Positions 44,501-59,700 of a stretch of 64,000 nt of DNA are shown piece by piece. The notes beneath the pieces were generated by a model. The model ran no database searches, was not told the DNA's origin, and worked only from the letters and a program-made list of their open reading frames with translations. Position 1 is the stretch's first letter, and each line of letters starts with the position of its first letter. Made by a program: the position numbers and the translations under genes. This DNA comes from Lycorma delicatula (taxonomy: Eukaryota; Arthropoda; Insecta; Hemiptera; Fulgoridae): assembly GCF_047948215.1 (NCBI RefSeq), contig NC_134455.1, forward strand, positions 163,414,575 to 163,478,574. Reading direction: 5' to 3'.

Positions 44501-47500
44501 CCCGTAACTAATGCCGGGCGATGCACAGCTACATCCTCGGTAAGGATTGCCTGAGCCTCCTTATATCTGTCCATTCTTATTTTCGGCTACATATATACGC
44601 TGTAAAAATAGGTTTCGCCAATCTTTGTTCTTGCAAATGTACATTCACACAGAGTCCGCTGTCAATGAAGGTGTACATACCCAAATAGTTCTATCAAATG
44701 ATACTATCCAGTCTGTTCGAGAGTGGTGTTGATAAGGCTCGGATATGAGTGCTATATCAGTGCCCATCTCAAACAATATGTACCAAAATGTCCTGTGCCA
44801 AAGCCGCATGGTTCAGATTCAATTGAATCAGCTTCATTGAAGGGTTGTCGATCCCCAGCCCTCCTCTGGGTCGCAGTTTTCTTTTGCATTGCAACTCCCT
44901 GTGGGCATAAAGTAGCTCCGGTACGATGTCCTTCCTTTTTGCATGTTAAACACCGTGGTTTTTTTTACACACGCAACAGCATGATGACCCTCTTCTCCAC
45001 AATTAAATCAGGTATTTTCCCTGCTTTCTTCATGGCAGTTCCTCGCTACATGCCCTAGTTAAAAAAAAAACAATGATAACACTTCAAAGGCACCTATACA
45101 ACGTCAGCCTGACAGGACACCAGTCCAATCTTCACCCTTCCTTTCCAGGTGATATCCACAACCACAAGGAGTTGGCTGTGGCAATTCGAGTCTCCCCAAA
45201 GATGTTTCTGAAGGACAGTCTTATTCCATTTAAGTAGACAGGCTCAACAACCTACCCCAGTCCCCGAAGTACAACTTCAGAGATGGCGTCTTGCTCCAAA
45301 TCATGTATCTGCAGTGTAGTCATCCTAGTTTTAGTTGAGACGATTCCCTCGTTGAGAGCCATGGAGACCACCCTATTAAAAACTCACCCACCGTAGTTCT
45401 GTCTTCCTTAACTCTAATCTCCATACTGCTACCAGCTTTATGTATCGATAATATCTCAGATGTAGCTGGTACTGCCACATTTGTTTTAATGGATCATAGC
45501 AAGTCCACATATGTTGTAGTTGGAGTCGCCTTAATGACATGCATCTCTGTCTTGTGCAGTTGGTCGGCAGGGTCATCACTTTTCCAGGCTTGTGGGAGTC
45601 TGCCAGCAGCCGCGAGCAGATGATATGTCTGCCCAGATTTCCTCCCCTCCCACTCCAATATTTCCCTGACGTATACTGCAGTGTTCTGCCCATATACCTT
45701 GGCCTGCATCGATGCCGGGTAACCACCATTTTTTGTTCTTACTTTATTGATTGTGTCAATCAGTTCCTGCGCCAGGTCGTCACCACTACTGGAGTCTACA
45801 AAAACTTTGTAGAAGTTGTTCTTCAGCAGCATCACGTCATCAGGAGACCCACTAATAAGTCTGGCCTCCAAAGTGGCAGTCAGGACAATACCAGCCCTAA
45901 GCCCAGGTCTGTTTAAGAGCCAGGACACCTGGGGGTGCCTCAACACCAAGCTGTCAAACAGCCATCCTTCAATCACTTCATGGAGATCCACAATGGCCAT
46001 TATACCTAACGTACCATCTCTTCTGTCTGGAATGTCAACCATTGTATTACGAAAGGCCTTTTTCGGCCAAACCTTTCTAATAAAATCTGCAAGTTAGTGC
46101 GAGGGTACCCCATTATCAAGCCCATCAACTAAGGGCACCCAGTATCAACCAATGTCTGGTTAGTTGCCTCGCCACCATTTGGTTCTTCCTAGTAGCTCCG
46201 GCTGAAGTACAAACCAGACTCTGTAAGTCTTTCACAGCAGCGGTAAACTCCGTATCAATTTCTGTTATACTTCTTTTAACATTTTTATCCATGTTTTTTC
46301 TGAGTACCTTGGCTAGCTTTTCAAACCGTCGGACCATCATCTCCATGTCAAGAGGTCTGTCCTCCTCCTTGGTGAGAAGGATGTTATCTATACATGAGTT
46401 AAAACAAGATAGACAATAGCTGCTTTCGTACATGATCCTATTTGCAATAAACTGAAGACTGATAAATTGTAATTTTATTAGGTTAGGGAGATGTACTGTA
46501 CATCCCCTGCTGAAGATGGTTCCACAAAGTAAAGATGAAATTATAACTATCATTGAGATTTTCATTACTAGTGACATAAATTCCATTAATCTAATTCACA
46601 TCTGTTGGCAGACGATTGTCAGCCAGCAGAGAGTTTAGACATGATTAGCTGGAGGAAAAATGCCCAGACAGAGATTGAAGCACTTCAAAAAAAAGTTTGA
46701 AGAACTGTGGTGTTAGGCAAAAATACCTGACCATTAAGTTTAATAAATCTGACACTATAAAAAATAATGGAAGATTGGCCTTTTAATCTAAGCGTGTATT
46801 AGCAGAGTATTTGTGACCTAACATAAGGTTTGGTTTGGCAGATTGTTGCAACTTGTTATCATATTCTTACAGAGACCAACTTTATAAATAAACTTTCTTA
46901 CTGTAGACTTGGTCTCTTTAATTATTTAATTTACAGAGTTGATAGAATTTTAAATACTAGTTTAAAGAAAATTAGAAAGTGAAAAGTAAGTAATATCACA
47001 GTGTTTTCATAAGAGTTGGAACCTGTTATATTTATCCTGCTGAAGATAACTGTTGAGAATTTATTTTTATACTTGTATTCATTTCACCAGATGTGCCTCC
47101 GGTCAAAATTGTAGTGCCATTCAGTTCTTGGTGAATTGTCTGAGGATTATGATTTTAGTTCTGTCATCACTGCTGGTGACTTTAACCCAGCATTTATTGA
47201 TCAGTTTATCCTTATAAAACTAATTCAGTATCATCCCAAAACATTGCAGAATATGACGAGTTATGTTATACATATTAACATTATATAAATAACAATTTTG
47301 AGAACCATATTTTTCCAATCTTGGCCTCAAATGATGTTTTTTCTATATTACACATTGTTGGATTACACTTATATCAGAAGAGTTCATCCTTCTTTGACTT
47401 TTTTTTATTCCAGTATGGCTATTTTAACCACATTCTTTCTAATTTTAACTTGTGTATTAGCCAATGAATAAATTAATAATAATAATATTATTATTTTAAA

Positions 47501-50500
47501 TAATTTAGAAGTATATGTATTAAAGTTCAACATTTTTTCCCATTTGTGCCTGACATTTACTGCACCTTATAATTGTTGATGCGCCTTCTATTTTTCCAGT
47601 TTATCCGTGTTCATATCCTCCTTGGAAAATTAACATTATAAATTTTATGTTTGACCTCGCAATGTACAAAACTGAATCAACACTACCTATTTTCTTTGAC
47701 TAAATGTTTCACGATATTCTCTCCAAGACAGACCCAGATGCAGTAGTATATATGGATGGATCGAAACAGAACAATACTGTTGGATGCACATTTATTGTTA
47801 ATGGCTGAACCTATATGTTTGGTCTACATGGTATTACAAGTATCTACTGCTAAATTATACGCTATAAATAAGGCTTTGAGTATAATTATCCCTAGTACCA
47901 TCATATCCTTATTTGTAGCAGCTCATTAGTGCTCTCCAAGCCTTAGACAATTTTTATTCCAGATATCCTATCATCACCAAAATCTAAAGCGCAATTGCCG
48001 AGTTGAACCATCGCAACACACAAGTGAGTTTCTACTGGATCCCTAGTCATGTGGAGATTCTGGGTAATGAACATGCAAATTCTGCTGCTAAAGATGCATG
48101 TAGTCAACCATCCTTCACTACCTGTGTTACTGCATCCGATTATTAGCTATGTGAAACTCACTCTTCGCGCAAAGTGGCAAGATAACTTGACAGCTACTGT
48201 AGATTACAAACTTTGGCACATTAAAAGTTCTGTGTTGCCATGGGACTCATACAGGAAAATTTGTCGTGAGAAAGTGGTCCTGGTTGCAGATAGGACATAC
48301 GAGGGCTACTCATGGGTATCTGATGTCAGCAGTAAACGCACCAGTATGCATACAATGCAACTGCCTCTTGACATCCGTGTGGAATGCATACGTTATGCGG
48401 CCCTGCATTGTAAATTTAACTTGCCCAGGGATTTTCGTCAAATCCTGGGCAATAATAAAGAAGTTTTGGACCAGGTGTTTTTATTTCTCCGGAGTGCTAA
48501 TATTTTACATACTTTTATAGTGTTTTTAGATTTTGTTTTGCCTTTGTTTTTAAATTTTTACTTTAAGTTTTTATTTTGTTTTAATTTTTGTTATTCTATT
48601 AGATTTTGTATTTCTATTTCATATTTTGTTTTCTGGGCGATGATAACATAAAAATGTTTTTCGCCCTTCCCAAAAAAAAATTATTCCTATTTCTTGATGT
48701 CTTTTTATATTAATTATTTCTCTTTGTCACCACCCTTTATTGGTTTCTTTTGTAATTACATTTTGATATGATGATCATGAAATATAACACACTACAAATA
48801 TAATCAATTTTTATACTAGGAAAGTAGTCCTTGAAGTTTTTACCAAGTAATAAAGCAGTTCTAGATAGTTACTTTTGGGTTATCTTACTTAAAATTTATT
48901 TTTTGAATATTACAGGTATGCTTAATTCTATTCACTTTACGTACTTTGATAACATAAAACATTTACTTTCTCAAAAAAATGTTATAGACTCAAGAAATAA
49001 AAAAAAATGGCAAAGACGAGGAAGAAGAAGAGGAGGAGGAGGATGAAGATGAGGATGAGGAGGATGATGAAGAAGAAGAAGAGGAAGAAGTAGAGCCTAG
49101 GTTAAAATATACAAGGATGACTCATGATTTAGCCAACATTCTTTGTAAAGATGCAGCCAGCTGTATTGCTTTGCACCCCAAGGTAATATTTTTTTATGTG
49201 CTTAAAATTTGTAAAGTTTGTCTAGTAAATTCTTAATTGTTTTTAACAAAACCTTTTCCACCAACATTCTATTCAGCCTTGATATCCTCACAGTACTCTC
49301 TTCCACTTGTATGCCTGTTGTAAGCATTTTTTCCATTATTCTAAACATCTCTTTTGAAATCTGTCTTTCATGGAACTTGACATTCTGAGAGAGTAAATTT
49401 TCCTTTTTTTGTTAATGGTAAATTCATCAGATAAGTTTTGTACTGTGTGTGGAATATGAGTGGAACCTTGGAACCTTGTAGCGTATGGAAATACCATACT
49501 TGATCTAGATTTGAACCCGGGACTTTCCAGATGGAAGGCTTTGGGGGGAAATAAAATATCTGTTGGTTCAGGATAAAATAAATAAGCAGCCTATGCAAAA
49601 ACTATTATCTTCATTTCTCTAAACTGTTCATTAGTATTATTGTGTTTAGTGGATTATTTTCAGCATTGGTTACCACTGGTTAACAAATTTATTTTCCCTT
49701 AAGCTTCAGATATTTTTTTCTGATAGCCCCACATACGTGTTTCATTACTTCTAAGAAAGTTTGCCTTATTGAAAATATTCACTACTGAACAATGCATTCA
49801 GAATTGTTAGAAAGTGTCACTGTGATAGTTGACCTCACTTTTATTACTCTTTTTGGTTTTCTTCACCTACTTATGTGATTGAGATTTTTTATGTAGTAGG
49901 CGTAAACACACCCTAATCTTTGCTAATGCCTTTTTTAAAATTGTTTTGTTTTTTTTCAACTAAATCTAGTTTTTCAACTTTCATTCATCTTTGTACTTTA
50001 TAATATACTGTTGCACACAATGATTCCAGTACTGTAAATAAGTATTTTGTTACTATTATTATTTTTTTATTGTGGGCATTTAAATCATTTTCTGTATTCT
50101 TTTAAGTTAATATTTATATTATATTTTACAGAATATACTTTAAGTCTGCCTTTTCCTGTGACTGTCAGAGGAAATATCAATTTAACATGAAAATTTAAAT
50201 ATTTTCACTGATGAATTTAATGAACATTCATTAAGCAACCAGTATTGTATCATTCCAAAAATACGGATATAAAAAGCAGGCGACCAGAAGCAATTGTTTG
50301 CGGTACATTGGTGAAGCAGACAAATTTTAAACTCCTAAGTCTTAATTTAAAAAAAATAATAATGAAAGTCTTGTTACTAATTAAGTCTTAAGTCTGTTTT
50401 TTAACTTGAATGATTCTATAGTTTTCTATTTTTAAAAATAATGCTTGGCAAGTGTGCACGATTACGACCTACACACTTTTGTAGTCTTGATCTAAAATTT

Positions 50501-53500
50501 TCCATTATTCACCATAACATGGTGGTATAGTGAGTGCAACTTCCTGAATATTTAATTTTAGTTCCATTATGGTGTATGTTGCTCGACATACACTTTGCTC
50601 TTCAGCAAACGCCACAGAAAAAAGTTGCATGTGGATAAATCAGCAGATCTAGCCGGATGTGATATGGTTTGGAAAGAATTCTCGTAAAGAAGTAATGGAC
50701 AAACGTGCAATATGACTTGTCACATTGTATTGCTGAAACAATGTAATTTGTGAAAATTGTACTAATCCTACCTTATAAATGTTGTGACCTTGTTTTTTTT
50801 AATGTGCTGCAATAATGGTTATAGTGTTTTCCAATTTTTTTTTGTAAAAGAATGGTCCAATACTGCCAGTAGATGAAAATCTACACCACACTGTGACCTT
50901 CAGACTATGCAATGCTTTCTCATGTAAATGAAGAAGGTTTTCAGGGCTGCGGTGTCGACTATTCTGCTTATTTACGTAGCATTTTCAGGTGAAAATGGAC
51001 TTCATCTGATATAAACATATGGTAGATTGAGTTTTCATCACCATTCAAGAAATTGATAACTGATTTCCTGATAAATTGAGCAACCATATCGTCATCTTTT
51101 AATTTCTGAAGAATTTGAATTTTATAGGAGTAAAAATGTAAGCCCTTATGTATGATTTGATTGATCGATGGTTTACTGATATTCAGTGCTAATACATGTT
51201 AAATTGTAGAACAATAGTTGTTGTGGCAGTTTGGACTTTACCAATGTTTTCTGGTGTTCTAATTTTTTGCTCTTTTATGTTTTAAATTAAATGTGGATCC
51301 AGTTTCCTCAAACCTTTTAACCCATGGGTTAAATACATGAACTGATATTACCCGCCCATCATGCGGAATATTGAACCAGTTGTGAAATAACTTTTGTACA
51401 GTTATCGAAGAGTCACCATTTCTATAAAATGATTTAACACTGAAAGCATGATATGCACCTGATCGTTGTTCCATGTTAAATGGATAAACAAGCTTTTTGA
51501 CTTCTCTGCTTTATTAATGAGCCCTTAACAAAACAAATAATGGTGTTGATCGCTAGATCAAAAGTAAAATTGGTATTGTGTAAAAAATAGTACAACTAGG
51601 CATACTGCCACTTTGTATATGTCTGTGCAATTCTCAATATATACAATGTACTTTCTGTTGTGCCTTTTAAGTAATTTAAAGTGATTAAAGAATTACTCGA
51701 TTCAATTTAAATTTTTGAAAACATGAGCTCAGCAACTAGTAAAATTTATACATCTATGAATTAACATCAAACCATTAAGAGAACTTGTTTTTTACAATTT
51801 TAAGAAAACTAATTTCCATTTCCAAAAAGCACAAAAATTGAAGGAAACTTTAGAAAAGAGTGGTGGTGTCCTATGTTTGAAAAAGAAGAAGGAATTCTAA
51901 CCTATCTTTGGTAAGAAGGAAATCCAGTTAGGCATGACATTTTTCACATACTGTAAAATTGACATTCCATATTCTTACGCATAAGCTTAAAGTTTGAGCT
52001 GAATAATCATTTACAAAAAAAAAAAAAATTAATGTTGTTAATTGTATCAGTATGGAAAAGCTGCCTTATCATTGTACATAAAGATCGCAGTGAACAAGGT
52101 TTGTGAAAATAAAGTAATATTATATCTAATTTTGATTTTAAAAAAAAATTCTTTTTAATTCTTGTAACAACTCTATATCACTGTGACAAATTTAACTTTA
52201 ATAAAACGTGTAATAGTCAGTTTTTTAGCTTTTATGAAAATGATGTAGTATTTTTAAAATAAATTTTTATTAAAAATGCAGAGAATAATTTTGTTGCAAA
52301 GCTATAGTAAAAACCAAAGCTGTGATTGTGGCTGAAGTTTAAGTAGTTTTTGTCAGTGTTAATGATATATTTAATTCTGCTACAGGATGCATTTTGGTAA
52401 ATATTAATTTTTACTTAATTTAACATTTCTTTGTTGATTTTTTTAATATGAAAACTAACAGTGAGATGGATATAGAAAATTATAATTTACAAACAAATTA
52501 TAATGACAAATATGATTTAATTACATTGGGATGCTCGTAAATTTACTTAGTATTTTAATTTTCCTTTAGTTTTTCAGCTTTTTAATTTATTATTATACTA
52601 GATAACTCATTAATTTACATCCATGGAAATTATTATAGAGTTAATTTATGAATATTTTAATCAAGTTAAAATATTTTAATTTTTCAGTTTGTTTGTGTTG
52701 GTACTCACTGGGGTTCTGTTCATTTGCTAGATCATCAGGGTAACAAAGTTCAACAAAGTATTGATATGCACTCACATACAGTTGCTGTTAATCAGATCAG
52801 TATGGATGCAAAAGGTGAACACATTGCTACATGTTCAGATGATGGAAAGGTAATTTCTTTTTTTGTTATACTCTGTTTTGTATGGCCATAAGAAATAAGT
52901 TAGTTGCCTTTCTTTTAACCTATTATTACACTTTTTAATTTGGTAAACTACCTTAACTCTATTATTATATCTGTTTAGGTTTTAACAGATTTTCAAAAGG
53001 CAACAATGGGCTTGCTGGGATTCTAGCAAGTCCCAATGGAAAGAGAAGGATTGCACATTGTCTTTTAGGAAAGCTTAACAAATGCTATATTGTGTTTTAA
53101 TGTACTTTTGTAACTTTAGAGTTTTCTTTACTTTGTTGTTATTTTATAGTTCAGGGATGACTGAAAACTTTTAAAAATTGTGTAATAAACAAAACTTATT
53201 TGACTATTGAAAAGTAAGATTTGTAGATGCAGTAACAATTTAAAGAAATGTTAGCTGCTTGGACAGAGATAACTTTGGGAGAGAATCTGAACAGGAAGGT
53301 TATAAACAGTTTCTTGCTAAAGGCAAAAATGGGTTATAAAATATCTCGGCATGTCCTAAGCGAAAGAGGAAAATTGTATGTTGTCTTTTAGGAGGTATTA
53401 GGAGACTTACTCTCCCTAATAAGCATTTCAGTTACCTTATAGGAAACAAGAATCTTCAGATTGATCTGCTGGTAGTGCTCTCGCCACTGGCTCTAGAAGT

Positions 53501-56500
53501 ATAAACATCTTCAGCTTGGACCTAGCAGGGTCAGATGTACCTCCACAGAACTAAAGATTAGAAAGAAGCATTAAGTATAAGGAAAAGGGTAAGGTGGGGT
53601 ATGAGAAAGAACAGTATGAGACAAAATGACTCCATCAGAGGACACCCCCCTCCCAGATAAATGATGTCCATCCTGTACACAATCTCTCAGGAAATCAGGC
53701 ACTTCTGCTTAGTTTGTAATGTGCACGTCTGATTGATTTTACATTACTCAGTAATTTTCTATCGATTTTATATTACAACAAAAATTTAATTTTTTCCAGA
53801 AATTAAAAGTCACCTGAGAATTAGATATCCTAAAGAAACAGTTTTGTTCCGCTATAGAATTGTGGCATGTGGAAGTATCTGGCTGAACTATGAATTAATT
53901 ATTCAATCAAATTTGCATTGCAAGAAAAATACAAGAATAAATAAACCGAAATTAATAATGCATTTAGAATTTTCAATATTGCCATTTATTGTCTTCTGAT
54001 AATTATTGCAATTCATCTCTCATTTTCAAAAAGTCTACCATGTATTGGTTTTTTTTTTTGTCTAGTGTTCATCAAATTTTATTTTTATTAGCAAAATGAT
54101 TTCTTCCATTTATAATTGGAATATTTTTAATTAAATAACTTTTAATGTTAAAAACAATTGAATTATCAAATAACAAGATGTGGGGAACCAAGAAAAAGTT
54201 ACAACACAAAGCCGCTTACCCGTTGAAATAATATAATTTGTCGAATAATATACCTCCTTGGTTAGGTTTAATTCTAAATATTTTATTATTCACTGGTTCA
54301 TTCAAATAAATAAAGGTCCTTTATTTAGTTTATAATGTAAATTTTTTTTATTATAAACCTTGAACTTGTAGTTAATATATATATATATATATATAATATT
54401 ATTGTATTAATTAATTATACATTCGTAATAAGTTGAGTCTTTAAAGGATGGAATAAGACTCACCAACAATAGAGCATTAGACAAATTCATTTAATAAGAG
54501 TAACAAAAAAGTTGAGAATTTATAAAGAGTAAGAAAAAAGTAAATATTTTTATTTTTAGAAGTTAAAAAGTTGGAAATGAAACCTGAGTCTTAACATAAT
54601 TTCCCGCAAAAATCATGTTTTTTTTGTTTTAGTTAAAATTATAAATGAAACTATTACAAACAAAAACATGAATAATATGATTTTTGCAATTACAATAAGT
54701 TAAATCCATTTTACAATCCATAATGTTGCATATCAACAGAATAACAAACAAGTTTAATTGTGGGTAAATGAACAATAATATAATTAAATTGTTAATATTT
54801 ATGTTTGTTTGAAATGGTATTTACATTCGTTGTGATATTAATGGAACTCATATAAATGTATAATAAATTAATTAAAAAGCTCATAATAGTATTTTGTTTA
54901 AATAATACAATTGAATATTTTAACATAATAATTTGAAATTATATTCACAATTTTAGATATTAAATAAATCTAGGGAACCCTAATCCTCAAGATTTGTAAA
55001 CTGTTACTGTTATTGCACGTAATATATATAAATCAGTATATAATAAAGATGTGAAATCATAATTAAATTAATACAAGTATATTAGGTTATAAATATTAAT
55101 ACAATATTTATGAGCATGTTAACAGTCATATTATAAGAATATAAATCAAATGAAATTACAAAAACAATAGCATGAAAATAATTAAATCAATAAAAAATAT
55201 TACTTAAAAATATTATTTAAATCAATCATTTGAGCTTGGTAATAGGCATAATTTATGCACAGGTCTTCTTAATGGACTATTAACTGTACGTAAATCAACA
55301 ACCCTTACTAGGTTGTTAGAGCCCGGGTAAACCTTGGTGACAATTACATGTTTCCAATACATGGGTGAAGAATCTTTGTTGGTAACTAGTACTAAATCTT
55401 CAACAAGGATTACGGGATGAAAAACACCATTTATTCCGTAAATGTAACTAATCCTTAGACCATCATCTCCAGATAGATTGTACAAATTTTTGAAGTAATT
55501 GCCAATGGTGTAAGTGATTAATTTTAATTTTTTGGTAACTGGGTTCAGGCAAGGAAGTGAGCGGACATCCTATGAAAAAGTGTCCTGGAGATAGAGGTTC
55601 TGGATCTCTATCAACTGTTGAAATAGTGAAGGTAAGATGGGAATTGAGGCAGGCTTCAATTTGTATTAAAACTGTTTATAATTCCTCAAAGTTAAGGATC
55701 GTTTGTCCAACTACATGATACTTATGAAATTTAACGCTTTTGATTGTGCTTTCCCATAAATTAAACAAAATGGGGTGAAGAGGGAGGAATGAGAGACCAG
55801 GTTATACCTTGTGTAGTTGTGAATGCTTGAATGTCTGATTTTAGTTTTTCTGAATTAAAAATTGATATAAATTAGAAAGTATATTTTTGGCGCAATGGAA
55901 ATTGGAACCGTTACCAGAAAAGACTTGAGTGGGAATACCCCTACGTGATATAAATCTTTTAAATGCTGGAATAAATGACTGTGAAGTCAGATCAGAAACT
56001 AATTCTAAATCAATAGCTTTGTAGTGAGAGGTCTTAGACCTCTGCCTGCCATGACGAATCATAATTGGACTGCCGTAGTTTGCAGCAGATGTAGAGAATG
56101 GTCAAGAGGGAATAACTCTGGAAGATTGACCAAGCTGTTGTACCTGGCTTTTTGCATTATATCGAAAGTATATCATACACTTAGGAATGATATAAGAAAT
56201 AATTTTCTTACCATTTATAATCCAATATTTCTGATGTAAGGAGAATAAGTTTTGTAATATTGCATTTGGATGTAAAATAAGAGTATGTTTAAATATAGTA
56301 AATAAGAATATGAAGAGTAATGTGGGCTACAGATTCTAAAATTCCATTGTAATAGTGTGCAACATAACATTTGCAGAATTATTCAAAAACTTTGTTTTAA
56401 AAATCAAACATTTAAAAAAATAATCATTCTTGTAATTATGTACATTAAAAAAATGCACCCAGGTAATCTTTTGTTAAAAGGATGACTTGCTGAGTTAATT

Positions 56501-56675
56501 GAAGTTATTACTGTATAAATTATTAATTTTTTATCATAAATTCTAGTTTATTATATTTTCATTATTTTCCCAGACAGAATTTCTACAAGATATGTATGTG
56601 TTCCTCTAGATTATCACCTCCTCAATCCTGAACATGATGAATTATCAGCTTTTAACTGTATGTATAATTATTGTG

Positions 56676-56723
<48 letters not shown>

Positions 56724-59700
56724 TTGTCATAAACAATTAACTAGTGATTGGTCGAAGATCTAATTAATTTGCTTTATTTTATTAAACAAGGTGTAATTTC
56801 TCATTTAAATTATGCTGATTTTTACTTCTGTAATTTATGACTTATGAAAATTACTTTTTCTTATGAAAAATCATCCTATAAATATTTTGCATTTATTGGG
56901 CTCGCATCTTTTTCTTCATGATTTACAGTGTCATTCTGCTACAATTTTACATCATATATATGTCAGTTTTACATTTTAAGTGACTAGCTGTGCTTGGATC
57001 AGTTTTATTATGATGATGATGTTGATGATTGATTTGGCTGAGTTTCTATAAAAAGTGTTTTCATTATTTTTTTTTTTGCATGTATTTATAAACCATTTAT
57101 TGTGGTTTTTGTATTTATTATGCTTTAATTTTTTTTTAGGTATTTGTGTATGCTTTGGATAATGCAGATGATACGTTAGTAATAACAGTAGGCCGTCTAG
57201 TCAGATGTGTTGCCATTGATCCTTTTTTTTACCGTGCTAACTCAGGAAGTCGTTTTGTTACAGGTTAGTGGTGACCTTTATTTTCTTTGTTTCTTAATAA
57301 TCTAACTCAAAAAATTATTGTTTAACTATACCTACCCAAATAAATTTAAATGAGGGAACCTGTTGATTATTTCATTGTTTATTAATAATCTTTTGTGTTA
57401 GAATAATAAAACTAACATTTTATATATTCTTGTTTCTTCAGAAACCCAAAGTAATTTTCTTTAGTATTTTTTTTCTTATAAACTATTATAAAGAGTTTCT
57501 TTACTTCACTGTTATAATGAGTTTTTTTATTCTGCTAGGGCATTACTTCTTATTCCACAGTTAATAATGCTTGTATAAAGTATAACTATTTTTTCTTTTG
57601 ATGAAAAAATGTAGCTTAAGCTATGGGCAGTAGAACATGGCCGCTATGATAGATGCTTCTGGCAAGTGTGATTTGCGAAGTGTGATAAGTGTGATATGTT
57701 TTCTGCAAGCAGAAGGATGTAGTGTTGCTGAAATCCATCACAGAATGAGCCTCATGTATGGTGAAAACCTTATGAGTGATGGTAGTGTATGGGAATGGTG
57801 TAGGAAATTTAAAGAAGGGCAAACAGACGTCCATGACGAAGGTGAGCAAGGACACAAGTCTGTCACTACTCTATGCCTGGTTGAGCATGTTGATGATTTT
57901 GTCTGCGACAAACTGAGGTTTACAAAGTGAACTTTCTGCAGAAATCCCAGAAATTTTAAGGTGATCTCTGTACACAATCGTGAATAAAGACCTAGGATAC
58001 TGGAAACTGTCTGCACGTTGGTTCCCAAAAATGTTGAATGACTATCACAAAACACAACAAATAGTGTCAGTCTTAATGTTTCTCATGCATTACGGTAATG
58101 AGGGGGAAGAAGAGTTTTTAAAGTCTATTGTTACTGGAGATGAGACTTGGATCTAGTATGACAATCCAGATACCAAATAACAATCTAAGCAGTGGATGCA
58201 TACTTCCCCAAAGAAGCCAAAAAAGTTCAAGCACTGAGCAACAGGAAAACAATGGCTACAGTTTTTTTGGGACTATAAAGTGTCTTGTTGGTAGACGTTA
58301 TGGAGTAGAGGACAACAATAACAAAGGAAGTTTGTTGTGAATCTTTACGTTGCCTTTGCAGAGCGATCTAGAACAAAGAGACATCCTCTCATCCAGTGTG
58401 GTTTTGATTCACAACAATGCATGACTGCACTGTGCTAACCTTGCAAGCACTATGCAAGACCTTCTTAAACAATTCAAATGGGAAGTTTTTGACTATCCAC
58501 TGTATAGTCTAGACTTAGCACCTAGTGATTTTCACCTCTTTTGAGAATTGAAGGCATGGTTGGGTGGACAACACTTTGCCACCAATGAACTTCAGGAGGC
58601 TGTTAAGACATACCTTACCACACTGGCAGCAAACTTCTTTGAAGAGGGGATCGGAAAGATAGTATCATGATGGGATAAATGCCTCAATTGTTTTGGCGAT
58701 TACATAGAAAAATAAGTTAGATTCTACTCAACTTTCAGTAATAAAATCAGTTTTCTCAGTGTGTCTTTTTTTATAGTCTATCGGAGTGGTTTTTTTGAGG
58801 AAAAAAAACAGCCCTCGTACTACTAAAATTAGACTGCTAATTAAAATTAAAATTAGCACTACTAGTTTGTATTATTATTTCATTAATTTTAATGTTAATA
58901 TTAATCATGTCAAGAATTAACATTAAATAATATTATTACTTCAGTTTTAATTGACAATGTACAATAACAATATAGTTGTACAATATAACAATGTATGTAT
59001 AACAATGTAGTTATATAACTGACAAAAAAAATCCTGTTTTTCCATTAATATTATGCTGATCCAGTGATGAATTAAGTGAAGTGTAATTAACTGAAGTTAT
59101 ATAAATTGTTTTAAAAATAAAACACTGAACTTACTGCATGTTGTACTCAAATTTAAGTAATATACAAACTTTACAAAAATAAACACAACACTTTAAAAAT
59201 TAAAGTGGTTGAACGTCATCATTTAAATCCGAAGTTCTGAATTCCCCATATAATTTTCACTACCATTATCATTTACCAAAGCAATTTGAAAAGATTTGGT
59301 AGAGTGTTGTCAATTTTTTTACTTCTATTCTTCTTAATTTTTTGTACCTTATCGCAATAAGATTTCCAGTGTGAAGCGTCCATTTTAGAAAATTTATCTT
59401 TGGCAATCTGTTGAACATTGTTAAAGTCACAAGTGACTTTGTGGCTTCTGATGCATTGTTTTACTTCTGACCAAACCACTTCAGCAGGGTTTAAATCTGG
59501 GTGGTACGGTGGGTGGTAGTCGTAACACTTTACTTCCAGTTTTCTTGGCAAGTTCATTAAAGATAAACACTTTGTATGTTCCTTTTAATTATCTCATCTA
59601 TTTGAGTTTTCAGCGTAGTAGATGAGAATAGAATGCAGTAATTACATAACCAGCCCTCCATTTTCTGTTTTCTTGTATTGAATGTTGGCAATTTTTCTTG

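Larger units (their letters stand above)
42200..46590 (-). mobile_element. R1-like LINE, copy 4, near full length but degenerate
   Basis: Within Vps41 intron 1, antisense. From right to left: ORF1 with a C-terminal CCHC knuckle, then ORF2 with endonuclease, reverse transcriptase (YVDD intact), C-terminal finger and a GC-rich 3' UTR ending near 42200. Frames are broken many times. The sequence is clearly another lineage from copies 1-3 but has the same domain plan. Neither end could be set exactly. Confidence 0.65.

Noticed and set aside
47178..47200. GDFN box near 47178 as an endonuclease
   Set aside because: Only one short motif with no neighbours in any frame; chance in AT-rich DNA is likely.
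48049..48651. 200-codon open frame
   Set aside because: Its frame crosses RNase H and finger parts of the I-group LINE in mixed frames, so it is transposon relic, not a gene.
48831..49046. Open frame overlapping Vps41 exon 2
   Set aside because: It is in a different frame from the Vps41 protein and ends in a Gly/Arg run produced by reading the acidic codons out of frame.
56679..56717. CRISPR or other ordered array
   Set aside because: It is a simple (TA)n microsatellite. No array of spaced repeats was seen anywhere in the window.
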